Shown: positions 1 through 10,254, numbered from the stretch's first letter. The stretch: DNA of 64,000 nt from Clostridium cavendishii DSM 21758 (GCF_900141845.1 NZ_FQZB01000014.1:124001-188000), one strand, 5' to 3'. Notes: a model not told the origin generated them from the letters alone. Numbers and translations: made by a program.

Positions 1-1135
1 TAATAAACATTAAAAAAACTAATCCTATAATATGAAAAATTGAAGCATATACAACTGACATATTAGCTTCTTTTACTTTTCCCATTGCTCCAAGAACAGG
101 AAAGCCTAAAATATATGATGGTAAAGCAATAACAACCATTGGTAACATTACTCTAAAAATAGGAACAGCTTGGACATATTCTTTCCCACATAATAAAAGC
201 ACTATTGGTTTGGCAAATATATACAATATTAAAACTCCTATACATATTAGAGGTGTTAATATTATTATTATTTTTTTTATAAACTTATAATTTTTTTGTT
301 TTATCATATATGGATATAAACTATCTGCAATAGGACTAATTAAACTTTTAACACTTCCTATAAGCGAATTTGCTGATCCAAATTGTGCAAGTGCACTATT
401 ATTATAATTAAATCCTAATATAAAAGTATTACTAGCCCCATATATAGTAGATGCTATACGTGATAAAAAAAATATTGATGATTCTTTTAAAACTATTATA
501 CATTCATTAATAGTTGATAAATTCACTTTGATTTTTAACTTTTTAAATATAATTATCCACATTATTATTATCACTGCTATATTAGAAACAGCTGTTAATA
601 TAGGAATATAAATATATTGTTCTGAATTTTTTACAAAAATAAATATTGATACAGTATATAAAGCTCTAGAAATAATAGTTGTCATTGTTATTTTTTCCAT
701 CTCTTCAAGTCCTCTGAACAAAAAATCTGGAATAAATATACTTAACGCAATAGGTATATATGATAATAATAAAAATAACTCTTTATCCTTAAATATTTTT
801 ATATTCGATATTAGAAGCATAATTATTATTAATCCAAATAACCATAATATTAATTTAGACTGTATCACAGAAGTTAATATTTTACCCAATTTTTTCTTAT
901 TATTTCTATATAAAGAACATTCTTTTGTAGCTGATAATAAAAATCCAAAATCAACACTCATTTGAAAATAAACCATAGTTGCATTAACAAAAACCACTAT
1001 TCCATATTTTTCAGGACCTAATACTCTTGTCAAATATGGAAAAGTTAGTAATGGAAATATATATCCTGATATTTGCATAATATATAACATTATTGTATTA
1101 GAAAATAATGTTTTGATTTCTTTATTTTTTTTCAT
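1..1135 (-). CDS. Wzx-type polysaccharide flippase (partial)
   Basis: Start codon is at 1133-1135; the C-terminus lies beyond the left edge. About 378 codons are present. The translation opens with a short basic stretch and then repeated hydrophobic helices, with the motifs SGYIFPLLTFPYLTRVLGPE and FGFLLSATKE that I recognise as the N-terminal half of Wzx/RfbX oligosaccharide flippases (MATE-like fold). Such proteins move undecaprenyl-linked repeat units across the membrane. It is the last visible gene of the leftward polysaccharide locus, 41 bases after the polymerase-like gene, which fits a Wzx/Wzy-dependent pathway. Family assignment is confident; substrate unknown. Confidence 0.85.
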   Translation of the reverse strand, partial: MKKNKEIKTLFSNTIMLYIMQISGYIFPLLTFPYLTRVLGPEKYGIVVFVNATMVYFQMSVDFGFLLSATKECSLYRNNKKKLGKILTSVIQSKLILWLFGLIIIMLLISNIKIFKDKELFLLLSYIPIALSIFIPDFLFRGLEEMEKITMTTIISRALYTVSIFIFVKNSEQYIYIPILTAVSNIAVIIIMWIIIFKKLKIKVNLSTINECIIVLKESSIFFLSRIASTIYGASNTFILGFNYNNSALAQFGSANSLIGSVKSLISPIADSLYPYMIKQKNYKFIKKIIIILTPLICIGVLILYIFAKPIVLLLCGKEYVQAVPIFRVMLPMVVIALPSYILGFPVLGAMGKVKEANMSVVYASIFHIIGLVFLMFI

Positions 1136-1176
1136 TTAAGTCTCCTCAAATATGTATTTTTCATCCTTTTTGAATC

Positions 1177-2382
1177 TTATAATATTTCTGTTAATAATAC
1201 ATTATTATTATTTTTTTTGAAATTTAAAATAATATACATAAATATAAATGGAAAAAACAATACTATAGAACTTTGTGCTTCTATCATTATTATAAGAAAC
1301 ATTAATCCAATTAAAGAAATAAGCATAATACTTAAACTTTTATTTAAAAATTCTTTGAATAAATTTACAAAAAGTATTATTATTGGTATAAACCCAATTA
1401 TTCCAAATTGCATCATAAAGCCAATAATAGTATTATGTACTGTATAATCAACCATAATACGACTACTGATAGCATCTATTGTCCATATCATTCCAGTACC
1501 CCAAAAAGGACTAGTTTTAAATGTCTCCCACCCATAATTCCAATCTAAAAGTCTTTTTTGATTACTTCCATCATTATAACTTTCCATAAAAAACCTTTGA
1601 ATTAATTCTTCAGGAATTAATTCATATATAATAAAAATTATTATTCCTATTATAATTATTTTTATTATAAATTTCTTATTATCTTTACAAAGAAGCATAA
1701 TTATTCCTAAAAATAACGCAACAACTCCAGCTCTTGAACCTGTTAATAATATTGCAAGAGATATTATAGCTGCAATTATATAATATAATAATTGTTTTGT
1801 TTTTTTCTTAGAAATAATACCCTTGTTAAAAGCTAATAAAGAAGGTAAAAACATGTATGCAGCTAAAAAATTACTATCATAAAAATTTATTTCTGAATAA
1901 AAAACAGAATATCTAGTAACACCTGGGTATGGAGCTTGCATTTGTTTTAACAAAATTATTGCAAATATCAAACCTGAAAAAATATATGATATATTAATAA
2001 TTTTTATTTCTTTGGGTTTAAATTCAACTATTGACATAACAAATAATAATAAAAATAACATGTAATAACTCATTACAGTATCAAATTTTGAAGGTAATTG
2101 AAGAATATATGTAATAAAAGTGATATATAATAGTATGAATATTATACAATAATGTTCAATTCTTAATTTTATTTTTCCTTTTACCAACATAAATATCATC
2201 TGAAAACAACCTACTATTATAGTAGCTATAGGAAGAATATAATATTTACCTAAATTAAAAAACTGATCATTACATTTAAAAACAAATAATATAGTTAAGC
2301 ATAAAAAACAAGTAGTAATACTTATCGGAATACTTTTCTTATTAATATGATTATCGTTTAATTGATTATTTAACATTTTCAC
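1177..2382 (-). CDS. O-antigen ligase / Wzy-like polysaccharide polymerase
   Basis: 401 residues, almost wholly hydrophobic with about ten to twelve predicted membrane segments and one longer external loop (about residues 260-310). The pattern GSRAG followed by more helices and FWGTGM in the big loop are hallmarks of the O-antigen ligase/polymerase superfamily (Wzy_C). It probably polymerises repeat units at the outer face of the membrane. It sits between glycosyltransferases upstream and the Wzx flippase downstream. Wzy proteins are poorly conserved, so this rests on topology, the GSRAG motif and context. Confidence 0.75.
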   Translation of the reverse strand: MKMLNNQLNDNHINKKSIPISITTCFLCLTILFVFKCNDQFFNLGKYYILPIATIIVGCFQMIFMLVKGKIKLRIEHYCIIFILLYITFITYILQLPSKFDTVMSYYMLFLLLFVMSIVEFKPKEIKIINISYIFSGLIFAIILLKQMQAPYPGVTRYSVFYSEINFYDSNFLAAYMFLPSLLAFNKGIISKKKTKQLLYYIIAAIISLAILLTGSRAGVVALFLGIIMLLCKDNKKFIIKIIIIGIIIFIIYELIPEELIQRFFMESYNDGSNQKRLLDWNYGWETFKTSPFWGTGMIWTIDAISSRIMVDYTVHNTIIGFMMQFGIIGFIPIIILFVNLFKEFLNKSLSIMLISLIGLMFLIIMIEAQSSIVLFFPFIFMYIILNFKKNNNNVLLTEIL

Positions 2383-3094
2383 TCCTAATTATTAAAAAAT
2401 TTTATTATATTTTTTATTTGAAATTATTTATCAATTGAAATATCAAAATCTGGCATATTTATTTTTGGTATAAAAGCAGAAGTAAAACTAGATAATCTTA
2501 TTCTATTTCTTATATCATAATTTTTTTATTAAACTTCAACTAAATTATTTTCTTTATAAAATTTATAAAAATAATATTAACAATTAAATAAAACTATTAT
2601 TTTAAGTTTAAATATTGTTATTAAATATAACTTATGGCTACTAAATAATCTTTCAACTTAAATTATATTATTTAACATAATTTTTTTATTATATTGCCTT
2701 AAAATCTGATAAATATTATAGCTAATATACACTTATCTATACTTTAAATAGTTTCTGCTTTTTGATATATTAATTATATATTTAGAACTTTTATTTTGTT
2801 TATATCTTAAATTCATAAAATAATACTTATCATTAAAAAGCTTAAATACTTATTTAAATATTTTTTAACACTTCTTAATTATTATGTTCTATATAATTTT
2901 CACTCAACTCATAAACTATATTACTAAAATTTATTCAGTTAAAATAATTTATTATTTAAATTTTGATTTAAATTGCAAGATTTTTTCATAGAAAAATATG
3001 TATTATTAAATATATATATTTATTTATCCTATTTCTTTTATTGAATTTATTTAATTTATAACATAATTTTAAAATTAATAATTTATAAATTATA
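2383..3094. other. 712-base AT-rich gap with one gene scrap
   Basis: No intact gene. On the minus strand an open stretch between about 2411 and 2510 encodes a tail ending in KINMPDFDISIDK then a stop, with stops immediately upstream and no start codon. It looks like the C-terminal scrap of a lost gene, perhaps a former glycosyltransferase or modifying enzyme, but I cannot name the family. The rest is AT-rich sequence without a recognisable element. Confidence 0.4.
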
Positions 3095-4075
3095 TTAAGC
3101 AATTTTAATATTAAATAATATACTTCTAATATAATTTAATATTTTTAGATTTAAATAGCTTTCATTTTTAACAAAAAACAAAAATATTTGTTTAGACTTA
3201 GGAAGAGTCTTAATATATTCATTTTTATACCAATTAGGATAAATTCTTGTAAACTCTTTGATAATTAAATCTAATTCATTTTCTTTGAAATCACTTTGTA
3301 TCCCATTTAATATAGCTCCATACATAACTATTTTTATACCTATAAATTCTATTTCTTTCTTAAAATCTTTATTTATATTTTGATTAATATATTCATATGC
3401 ATCTAAAATAGAATTCACAATACAATTATTTTTTGGTTTGTTATTTGAAAGTGAATTAATTCTATAATAATAATTATATAAATTTTTAGAAATAATTCCA
3501 TTTTTTTTAGACTTAGATAACAAAACTGGAATTATAGCAACATCTTCTGCATTAAATTTAGCAGGTATAAGAAGATTATCAAATAATTTTTTATTAATTA
3601 ACATGCAACATAAAGAATCAAAGGAATATGCTAAAAACTCTTTTTTACTAAGGCTATTTTTCAAATTTCTTGTTGGACTCATAGCCTTCTTTTTTCCATT
3701 GTCATAAACTCTAAAATAATCACACATAACAATATCTAAATCTTCATTAATAGCATCGTTATACATGTTTTCCAAATAATCCAATTCATACCAATCATCA
3801 CTATCCATAAATGAAATATAATCCCCATTGGCAATTTTTATTCCTTTATTACGAGATACACCTGGACCACTATTTTTATCATTTTTTATTAATTGATATA
3901 TTAATGAGGATTTTTCTAAATATTTTAATAATAAATTATATGTTTGATCCGTTGAACAATCATCTATAAATATAACTTCAAATTCCTTAAAAGTTTGATT
4001 TTCTAACGACTTCAAACAATTTTTCATTAAATGATATGAGTTATAACATGGAACTATAACTGTAACTTGGGGCAT
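3095..4075 (-). CDS. Family 2 glycosyltransferase
   Basis: 326 residues. GT-A fold family 2 signatures are at the N-terminus: VTVIVPCYNSYHLMKNCLKS, then IDDCSTDQT, NSGPGVSRNKGI and the DxD-type metal/nucleotide-sugar site in FMDSDDWYE (about residues 93-100). The C-terminal 200 residues are diverged and probably set acceptor choice. It should transfer a sugar from a nucleotide donor to the lipid-linked repeat unit at the cytoplasmic face. It lies 46 bases after another GT2 gene in the same direction. Donor and acceptor cannot be read from sequence. Confidence 0.9.
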   Translation of the reverse strand: MPQVTVIVPCYNSYHLMKNCLKSLENQTFKEFEVIFIDDCSTDQTYNLLLKYLEKSSLIYQLIKNDKNSGPGVSRNKGIKIANGDYISFMDSDDWYELDYLENMYNDAINEDLDIVMCDYFRVYDNGKKKAMSPTRNLKNSLSKKEFLAYSFDSLCCMLINKKLFDNLLIPAKFNAEDVAIIPVLLSKSKKNGIISKNLYNYYYRINSLSNNKPKNNCIVNSILDAYEYINQNINKDFKKEIEFIGIKIVMYGAILNGIQSDFKENELDLIIKEFTRIYPNWYKNEYIKTLPKSKQIFLFFVKNESYLNLKILNYIRSILFNIKIA

Positions 4076-4121
4076 TTTCTTTATTCCTTTCCATTTCTTG
4101 ATAACTTTTTTATTATCATAT

Positions 4122-5063
4122 CTATATTTTTATTGTAATATTTTTCAACTTAAAATTTAAAAATTTTATTATACATTTCTTTATTTTACACTTATTGGTT
4201 AGTTTATTATTCAATCTTATTTTATCATATAATTCGGTATTTTTCACTTTATATTTTCTTACTGCACCAAAATAAAGTGCAAATATTATACTATCCCAAC
4301 TATACAAATTAATATTATTTTTTTCTTTAAATTCTTGAAGTTGTCCTGCTATATACATTTTATGTATACAATTTTTATAATTTAATGCACTCATTATAGA
4401 TCCTTCTCTTATTCTATAAAAATAAAAATCTATTGGAAAGTATTTAACTTTTTTAGCATAAAATATAGTCATAAACATAAACAGGGTATCTTCATGTAAT
4501 AACCCTTCCTTAAAAAATAATTTATTATTCTGCAGCATCTCTCTTTTATAAAAATTCGTAACAACTTCAACTCTAATAGAATCATTATTTTTTTCAAAAC
4601 TCTTTTCCCAAAAATCAATCCCTGTACATATATTTAATTTTGATAACTTTTTTCTCCTTCTTTCCATATCTTTTGTAATATAAGCACCATCATCTCCAAG
4701 ATATTTCAATTCTCCAAATATTATGTCTAAATCTTCTTCTTTACCATTTTCAAATAATTCATAATATTTTTTCCAGTCTATGTAATCATCACTATCTATA
4801 AAAGATATATACTTTCCTTTAGCCAAATCTAATCCTGCATTTCTTGCACCGGAAAGTCCCTTATTTTGTTGTATTATTACCTTTGTTTCTTCAGGATACC
4901 TATTTTTATATGTATCTATAATTTTTTGACTTCCATCAGTTGATCCATCATTTACAATAATAATTTCCTTATTAATTCCCTCAATAGAATAAATCGAATT
5001 TAAACAATTTTCCAAATATTCTTCCACATTAAAAACAGGAATAATAATACTTAGATCCATCAC
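4122..5063 (-). CDS. Family 2 glycosyltransferase
   Basis: 313 residues. N-terminal GT2 motifs: LSIIIPVFNVEEYLENCLNS, VNDGSTDGS, NKGLSGARNAGLDLAKG, then the acidic DxD-type motif in FIDSDDYIDW. LHEDTLFM is the ED-type catalytic-base region seen in many capsule GT2 enzymes. Its internal layout is close to that of the 3095-4075 enzyme. The start follows a short leader with a purine-rich site; the acyltransferase gene ends 23 bases upstream. Probable role: one of the repeat-unit transferases. Confidence 0.9.
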   Translation of the reverse strand: MMDLSIIIPVFNVEEYLENCLNSIYSIEGINKEIIIVNDGSTDGSQKIIDTYKNRYPEETKVIIQQNKGLSGARNAGLDLAKGKYISFIDSDDYIDWKKYYELFENGKEEDLDIIFGELKYLGDDGAYITKDMERRRKKLSKLNICTGIDFWEKSFEKNNDSIRVEVVTNFYKREMLQNNKLFFKEGLLHEDTLFMFMTIFYAKKVKYFPIDFYFYRIREGSIMSALNYKNCIHKMYIAGQLQEFKEKNNINLYSWDSIIFALYFGAVRKYKVKNTELYDKIRLNNKLTNKCKIKKCIIKFLNFKLKNITIKI

Positions 5064-5086
5064 ATTTCTCCTTGTATAACATATTA

Positions 5087-5620
5087 TTATTTTTTTATAA
5101 GTTTGCTTTTATTACTATCTATCATATATTTTTTTTCAGAATAAGACATTCCTTCTATATTAACTCCATATCCTTTATTTTTATCAAGATACTCTTCAAT
5201 TGTGCCTATTTTTTTAGCAGGATTTCCGCCAATAATAATTCCTTTTTCATTAAAGCTTTTAGTTACAACACTCCCTGAACCAACAATAATATCATCTGCT
5301 AATGAAATTCCCGGAAGAATAGTGACCCTAGCACCTATAAAGCAGTTTTTACCTATTATAATTTCGCCAAATATATCAGTATATTTAGAGCATACCTTAC
5401 AAATACTATTATCATGAGTAATTAATTGAACATCATTAGAAATAGTAACATTGTCATTGATTGTAATTAAATATGATTCCGATGTTATTATATTAGAATA
5501 AATATTACAATTTTGTCCTATAAACATTCCACTTTTTCTAAAAAATCTTATCATATAATTCATATTTCTACCTGTTAATATGTAAATAAACTTTGCAATC
5601 CAATACTTTAAAAATGTCAT
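5087..5620 (-). CDS. Hexapeptide-repeat acyltransferase (LbH family)
   Basis: 177 residues with left-handed beta-helix repeats: ITINDNVTISNDV, then IGKNCFIGARVTILPGIS, DDIIVGSGSVVTKSF, and the closing IIGGNPAKKIG motif typical of WcaF/CysE/NodL-type acetyltransferases. LITHDNS supplies the usual catalytic His region. It most likely O-acetylates a sugar of the polysaccharide using acetyl-CoA. It starts 27 bases after the upstream GT2 gene and so is part of the same operon. N-acetylation of an amino-dideoxy sugar is an alternative, given the dehydratase/aminotransferase pair upstream. Confidence 0.85.
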   Translation of the reverse strand: MTFLKYWIAKFIYILTGRNMNYMIRFFRKSGMFIGQNCNIYSNIITSESYLITINDNVTISNDVQLITHDNSICKVCSKYTDIFGEIIIGKNCFIGARVTILPGISLADDIIVGSGSVVTKSFNEKGIIIGGNPAKKIGTIEEYLDKNKGYGVNIEGMSYSEKKYMIDSNKSKLIKK

Positions 5621-5647
5621 AATTCCTCCATAATTTAATATTATATT

Positions 5648-6697
5648 TTATAACGTTATATTGCTTTCACTTTCAATTGTGTTTGTAGTTACCGTTTTTA
5701 TTTTATTATGGAGTAACCAAATTGGTGTCTTAATTAATCCTATAAATGTTCCAAAGCCATAATACAAATGAATTAAAAAAAACAAAATTGGTAAGCTAAT
5801 AAAATAAACACAAAATTTCTCTTTTATTGTAGATAAAATACTCATACCTATAGCTGCAAAACAGTACATTGACCATAAAATAATAGCAGGTGTTTTTATA
5901 CCATTCAATAACATAATGGTAGTAATAATTATAAATATAAAAAATACAAGTGGCACAAGGTGATAAATAGAAAAGCACTTCGGACATACACCCATTGTTA
6001 AACCAATCCAATATCCATTTGAATATTTCTGTTTTAATAATTTCGAAAATGTATTTCGTGAATATCTAAATGAATATATTTTAGGATCCAAAAGAAATTT
6101 ATATCCTGCCTTTTTCATTCTATAATGCATCTCATTGTCCTCAGTTCTGACAAGTCGTTCGTCATACAATCCAACTTTTTCAAAGACTTCTTTTTTATAT
6201 GCCGCAAAAGCTATTGTTTTCACATACCTTTTTTCGCAACTCCTTCTAAATTGAGCTACACCTCCACCAAATGCAGAATTTTCAGCCAATAATAATGTTC
6301 TTCCCCAATTACTTTTAGTTTCTACAATACTCTGTACTCTCCCACCACATATTTTTTCATTTTCCTCAATACACTTCACATTATTTTTTATAAAATCTTT
6401 AGGTATAGAAGTATGCGCATCTACCCTTAATATAATATCTCCCCTGCTTTCTTTTAACGCAATATTCCATCCACAAGGTAATGTCCTTTTATAATTATCT
6501 AAAACACATATACGTGAAAAATCATTTGATGCTCCTTTAAATTTTTCCATTACTTTTCTCGTATTATCTTCTGAAATTCCATCAACTAATATAATTTCAA
6601 TATTTTCATGATTATAATCCTGTTTTTTTATATCCTCTAAAAGTTCATTAAGTTTTTCTCCAGCATTATAAGCTATTATAATAAATGAAACTAACAT
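5648..6697 (-). CDS. Membrane-anchored family 2 glycosyltransferase (ExoA-like)
   Basis: 349 residues. The N-terminal GT2 domain has VSFIIIAYNAGEKLNELLED, DGISEDNT and LRVDAHTSIP, the last being the succinoglycan ExoA-type variant of the DxD site. It is followed by RTEDNEMHYRMKKAGYKF (ED base motif). After about residue 245 there are three hydrophobic segments that should anchor it to the membrane, as in ExoA and related beta-glycosyltransferases. First of the three GT2 genes in transcription order. The start follows an AGGGAGGG-like ribosome site on the minus strand. Confidence 0.88.
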   Translation of the reverse strand: MLVSFIIIAYNAGEKLNELLEDIKKQDYNHENIEIILVDGISEDNTRKVMEKFKGASNDFSRICVLDNYKRTLPCGWNIALKESRGDIILRVDAHTSIPKDFIKNNVKCIEENEKICGGRVQSIVETKSNWGRTLLLAENSAFGGGVAQFRRSCEKRYVKTIAFAAYKKEVFEKVGLYDERLVRTEDNEMHYRMKKAGYKFLLDPKIYSFRYSRNTFSKLLKQKYSNGYWIGLTMGVCPKCFSIYHLVPLVFFIFIIITTIMLLNGIKTPAIILWSMYCFAAIGMSILSTIKEKFCVYFISLPILFFLIHLYYGFGTFIGLIKTPIWLLHNKIKTVTTNTIESESNITL

Positions 6698-6724
6698 GAA
6701 ACCCTCCCTAAAAATTATTATTTT

Positions 6725-6843
6725 TCAATATGAATACAATGTTTTTAAAATTAAATTTCTATCATAACCAATACTCAAACTTTTCTATATATTTTATGTT
6801 AAGTTCAACTTTCCTTGCCATAGTCTCTTCTATATGAACTTGT
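6725..6843 (-). pseudogene. Remnant of a bacterial sugar transferase C-terminus
   Basis: The minus strand reads ARKVELNIKYIEKFEYWL, then after a +1 frameshift GYDRNLILKTLYSY and a stop. This matches the C-terminal pattern of initiating phosphoglycosyl transferases (WbaP/PglC type: V.LD..YI.NWS.WLD..I..KT). No intact initiating transferase is seen in this part of the locus, so this may be what is left of it. The piece is short, so the family call is tentative. Confidence 0.45.
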
Positions 6844-7156
6844 TATAGATTTTCACATTATGTAAGAATTATATTCTAATTTCTATATTTTATAGATGCA
6901 AAATATATAATTCCATATCTTATATTAAGCACAATTTATTGGCATCCACCGTATAATTAATTCTATATACTTAGAAATTACTTGCTTCAAACCCATAAAA
7001 CCCATATCTACTAGAAAATTATTAATAAATTATGATAATTTATACATATTTTAAAAAAACACCTTCTTCATTTTCTAAACTTCTTAAAGCTCTATTTTTC
7101 TCTAACTGTAATACTAAAAACTCCCCTATATACTTCACAAACTAATTTAATTAATA
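6844..7156. other. Degraded intergenic stretch
   Basis: About 310 bases with no intact gene, between the aminotransferase stop and the sugar-transferase scrap. A 32-codon open stretch on the minus strand (7040-7138, GTG first codon, residues FLVLQLEKNRALRSLENEEG within) has coding-like composition but a stop just upstream and no ribosome site; it is probably another gene tail. Nothing else recognised. Confidence 0.3.
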
Positions 7157-8365
7157 TTAAAGAAATTCTTTCAAACACTTTATAACATATTCTACATTTT
7201 CATTATTAAGCAAAGTATTAAGAGGCAAAGTAATTTCATTCTTATACATAGCCACAGCATTAGGATAATCATTAATATCAAAACCTAATCTTTTATAAGC
7301 TGTTAACATTGGTAATGGTTTATAATGAACGTTCGTTGCCACTCCCTTATTAGCCATAAGTTCTATAATATTATTTCTATCTTCTTCATTCTTATCAATT
7401 AATCTAACCAAATACAAATGTCCGCTTGATTCATATTCATTTGTAAAATGTTTCAATGTGCTAATATTTTCATTTTCATAAAAACACTCATCATATTTTA
7501 AAATTATTTCTTTCCTTTTATTAAGTATACTTTGATATCTTTGTAATTGCACAATACCTATAGCTGCCATTATGTCAGTCATATTACATTTATAAGCTGG
7601 TTCTAATATATCATATTCCCATGCACCTAATTTAGTTTTTGAAAGTGCATCCTTAGTTTGTCCATGTAGTGATAAAATCATATAACTTTTATATATATCT
7701 TCATTATCAATACCCTTAATATTTCTCCAAACAACTGCTCCACCTTCTGCTGTTGTAAGATTTTTTACTGCATGAAATGAAAAACTTGTAAAATCTGCTA
7801 CTTCTCCACTCATTTTTCCTTTATAACTTGCTCCAAATGAATGTGCCGCATCTGCTATAATAGCTATTCTACCAATTGCCTTTTGAATATCATTCTTAGG
7901 AATAAACAAATCTTTTTTATTATTTACCACTTCAAAAATCTTATCATAATCGCACATTACCCCTGCAATATCAACTGGAATAATAGCCTTAGTTCTCTCT
8001 GTAATTGCATCTGCAATTGCATCATAATCAATATGAAAAGAATTTTCTCCCGAATCCACCAATACAATCTTTGCTCCTACATGATGAATAACACTTGCTG
8101 AAGCTGTATATGTATAAGCCGATGTAATAACTTCATCGCCTTCACCAATCCCAAGTAATCTTAAAGTCATCTCCAAACATGCTGTAGCTGAATTCATTGT
8201 AACCGCCCTATCTGTGTTACAATATTTTGCAATTTTTTCTTCAAATAATTTTGCCTTTCTCCCAGTAGTAATCCATCCTGATTTTAAAACTTCTATTACT
8301 TCATTAATTTCATCTTGTGTTATATCTGGTGGCGAAAAAGGTATTCTCATATATTCATTCTCCAT
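7157..8365 (-). CDS. DegT/DnrJ/EryC1/StrS aminotransferase
   Basis: 402 residues, full family length. PLP-enzyme signatures: FSPPDITQDEINEVIEVLKSGW, TRGRKA-like substrate loop (TTGRKAKLFEE), NSATACLEM, IADAAHSFGASY, and the Schiff-base lysine in FHAVKNLTTAEGGAVVW. The C-terminus has NVHYKPLPML. These enzymes transfer an amino group from glutamate to a keto-sugar nucleotide. With the 4,6-dehydratase 32 bases upstream, the pair should make a UDP-4-amino-4,6-dideoxy sugar (as PglF-PglE or FlaA1/PseC-like pairs do). The exact sugar is inference. Confidence 0.92.
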   Translation of the reverse strand: MENEYMRIPFSPPDITQDEINEVIEVLKSGWITTGRKAKLFEEKIAKYCNTDRAVTMNSATACLEMTLRLLGIGEGDEVITSAYTYTASASVIHHVGAKIVLVDSGENSFHIDYDAIADAITERTKAIIPVDIAGVMCDYDKIFEVVNNKKDLFIPKNDIQKAIGRIAIIADAAHSFGASYKGKMSGEVADFTSFSFHAVKNLTTAEGGAVVWRNIKGIDNEDIYKSYMILSLHGQTKDALSKTKLGAWEYDILEPAYKCNMTDIMAAIGIVQLQRYQSILNKRKEIILKYDECFYENENISTLKHFTNEYESSGHLYLVRLIDKNEEDRNNIIELMANKGVATNVHYKPLPMLTAYKRLGFDINDYPNAVAMYKNEITLPLNTLLNNENVEYVIKCLKEFL

Positions 8366-8397
8366 TCATTTTAACTATATATTAATTTTCATTTTAT

Positions 8398-10254
8398 CTA
8401 TTTCGTTGCTGCAATCTCTTCTAATTCATTTTTCTTATAAGTAGGCACTATCTCTTCAACCTTTTCAACAATACCTTTTGCATCTTCTTTTTCAACAAAT
8501 TCTTGTAACTGTTCAAAGTTTTCTTTAAGCTCTTTAAAATTAATAACCATAGGTCTTCCAATAAATATTTTCTCATGAACAGTGTTTTGTAAGCCTTCTT
8601 CAGCCATTAATAATTCTTCATAAAGCTTTTCTCCAGGTCTTAATCCAGTTACTTCTATTTTCATATCCACATTAGGTTCATATCCTGAAAGCCTTATTAA
8701 GTCTTTTGCTAAGTCATATATTTTAACTGGCTTGCCCATATCCAACACAAATATTTCTCCACCTTTAGCATAAGCACCCGCTTGAAGTACAAGTTGTGCA
8801 GCCTCTGGTATAAGCATAAAGTATCTTGTTATGTTCTTATGTGTTAATGTCACAGGGCCACCTTCTGCTATTTGCTTTTTGAACAACGGTATTACTGAAC
8901 CGTTACTTCCAAGTACATTTCCAAAACGAACTGCTACATATTCTGTTTTACTTATTTTATCTATAGCTTGTATTATCATTTCACAAATTCTCTTAGTAGC
9001 CCCCATTATATTAGTAGGATTTACTGCTTTATCTGTTGATATTAATACAAATCTATTAACTCCAAAACTATTAGCACATTCTGCTACATTTAAAGTACCA
9101 AAAACATTATTTTTAATAGCTTCTGTAGGATTAAATTCCATTAAAGGCACATGTTTGTGTGCTGCAGCATGAAATACTACCTCGGGCTTATAATCTTTAA
9201 ATATTTGTTCTAGCCTTCTTCTGTCTCTTACTGAAGCTATAAATACCTTTTGATTTAATTCTGGGTACTTTCTTAAAAGCTCATTTTGAATATCATATGC
9301 GTTATTTTCATAGATATCTAAAATCAAGAGTTCCTTGGGATTAAATCTCGCTATTTGCCTACATAGCTCTGACCCAATCGATCCCCCACCTCCAGTTACT
9401 AAAACAACTTTATTAGTTAGGTATTCCGATATACCATTATGCTCTAGCTTTACTTCTTCTCTTCCTAATAAATCCTTAAGATCAACATCTCTCATCTTAT
9501 TTAAATTAACCTTATTATCCATTAGCTCGTACACACCTGGCATAAGTTTAACCTTAACCTTCGTATTGTTACACAATTTTATTAATTCTTTTTTAGATTC
9601 ACCTTCTAGAGTGGGTATAGCTATAATTATAATCTCTATACCTAAACCCTTAACAATTTCTTCAATATTATATCTATTACCAAGCACCCTAATTCCTGAA
9701 AATGTGCTTCCAATTTTATATGTACTATCATCTATAAACCCTACAGGATTATAATTTAATTCTGGATGTCTCTTTATTTCTCTAAGTACCATATCACCGC
9801 CCCATCCAGCTCCTACTATAAGCACTTTTTTACCATCTTTAGAATTCTTCATAGACAAATTAATATTTAGTCTTCCATAAATTCTAAAAGACATTCTATA
9901 CCCTACTATAAATAATATATTGAGCATACCGGCTATTATAGTAACTTGTATTGGTATTCTAATTGGTAAAAGCAAACTGAATATTAAACTCACAATTGTT
10001 CCTGATATACACCCTGCCACCCCTAATAATACTTCTTCTATACTTGCAAACGTCCATAAACTTTCATATAGTCTAAATAAATAAAATGAAATTAAATAAA
10101 TTAAAATTACAATAGGCAACTGTTCCTTAACTAATCCAAAATATTGTTGTATAACATTGCTTTCAAACCTTAAACTAAAAGCTATTAAATATGAAAATAA
10201 TATAATTCCAATATCTATAATAACATGCAAAACCTTAAAATATTTTCTATTCAT
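8398..10254 (-). CDS. CapD/PglF-family nucleoside-diphosphate-sugar 4,6-dehydratase
   Basis: 618 residues. Four hydrophobic segments in residues 1-120, a CoA-binding-like Rossmann domain (LIVGAGWGGDMVLREI) and then the extended SDR domain with TGGGGSIGSELCRQI (NAD site), DIYENNAYD, HAAAHKHVPLME and STDKAVNPTNIMGATKR. Met replaces Tyr of the classical YxxxK triad, as in WbpM and PglF. The reaction is conversion of UDP-GlcNAc to the UDP-4-keto-6-deoxy sugar, the first step to amino-dideoxy sugars. A strong GGAGGTGAG ribosome site precedes ATG. It opens the visible part of the polysaccharide operon. Confidence 0.93.
   Translation of the reverse strand: MNRKYFKVLHVIIDIGIILFSYLIAFSLRFESNVIQQYFGLVKEQLPIVILIYLISFYLFRLYESLWTFASIEEVLLGVAGCISGTIVSLIFSLLLPIRIPIQVTIIAGMLNILFIVGYRMSFRIYGRLNINLSMKNSKDGKKVLIVGAGWGGDMVLREIKRHPELNYNPVGFIDDSTYKIGSTFSGIRVLGNRYNIEEIVKGLGIEIIIIAIPTLEGESKKELIKLCNNTKVKVKLMPGVYELMDNKVNLNKMRDVDLKDLLGREEVKLEHNGISEYLTNKVVLVTGGGGSIGSELCRQIARFNPKELLILDIYENNAYDIQNELLRKYPELNQKVFIASVRDRRRLEQIFKDYKPEVVFHAAAHKHVPLMEFNPTEAIKNNVFGTLNVAECANSFGVNRFVLISTDKAVNPTNIMGATKRICEMIIQAIDKISKTEYVAVRFGNVLGSNGSVIPLFKKQIAEGGPVTLTHKNITRYFMLIPEAAQLVLQAGAYAKGGEIFVLDMGKPVKIYDLAKDLIRLSGYEPNVDMKIEVTGLRPGEKLYEELLMAEEGLQNTVHEKIFIGRPMVINFKELKENFEQLQEFVEKEDAKGIVEKVEEIVPTYKKNELEEIAATK

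Noticed and set aside
5072..5417. Plus-strand open frames over the acyltransferase gene
   Set aside because: Antisense shadows of a gene with clear family motifs; no ribosome site or domain.
8831..9754. Plus-strand frames of 113 and 139 codons over the CapD-like gene
   Set aside because: Antisense to conserved Rossmann motifs; composition follows the codon structure of the minus-strand gene.
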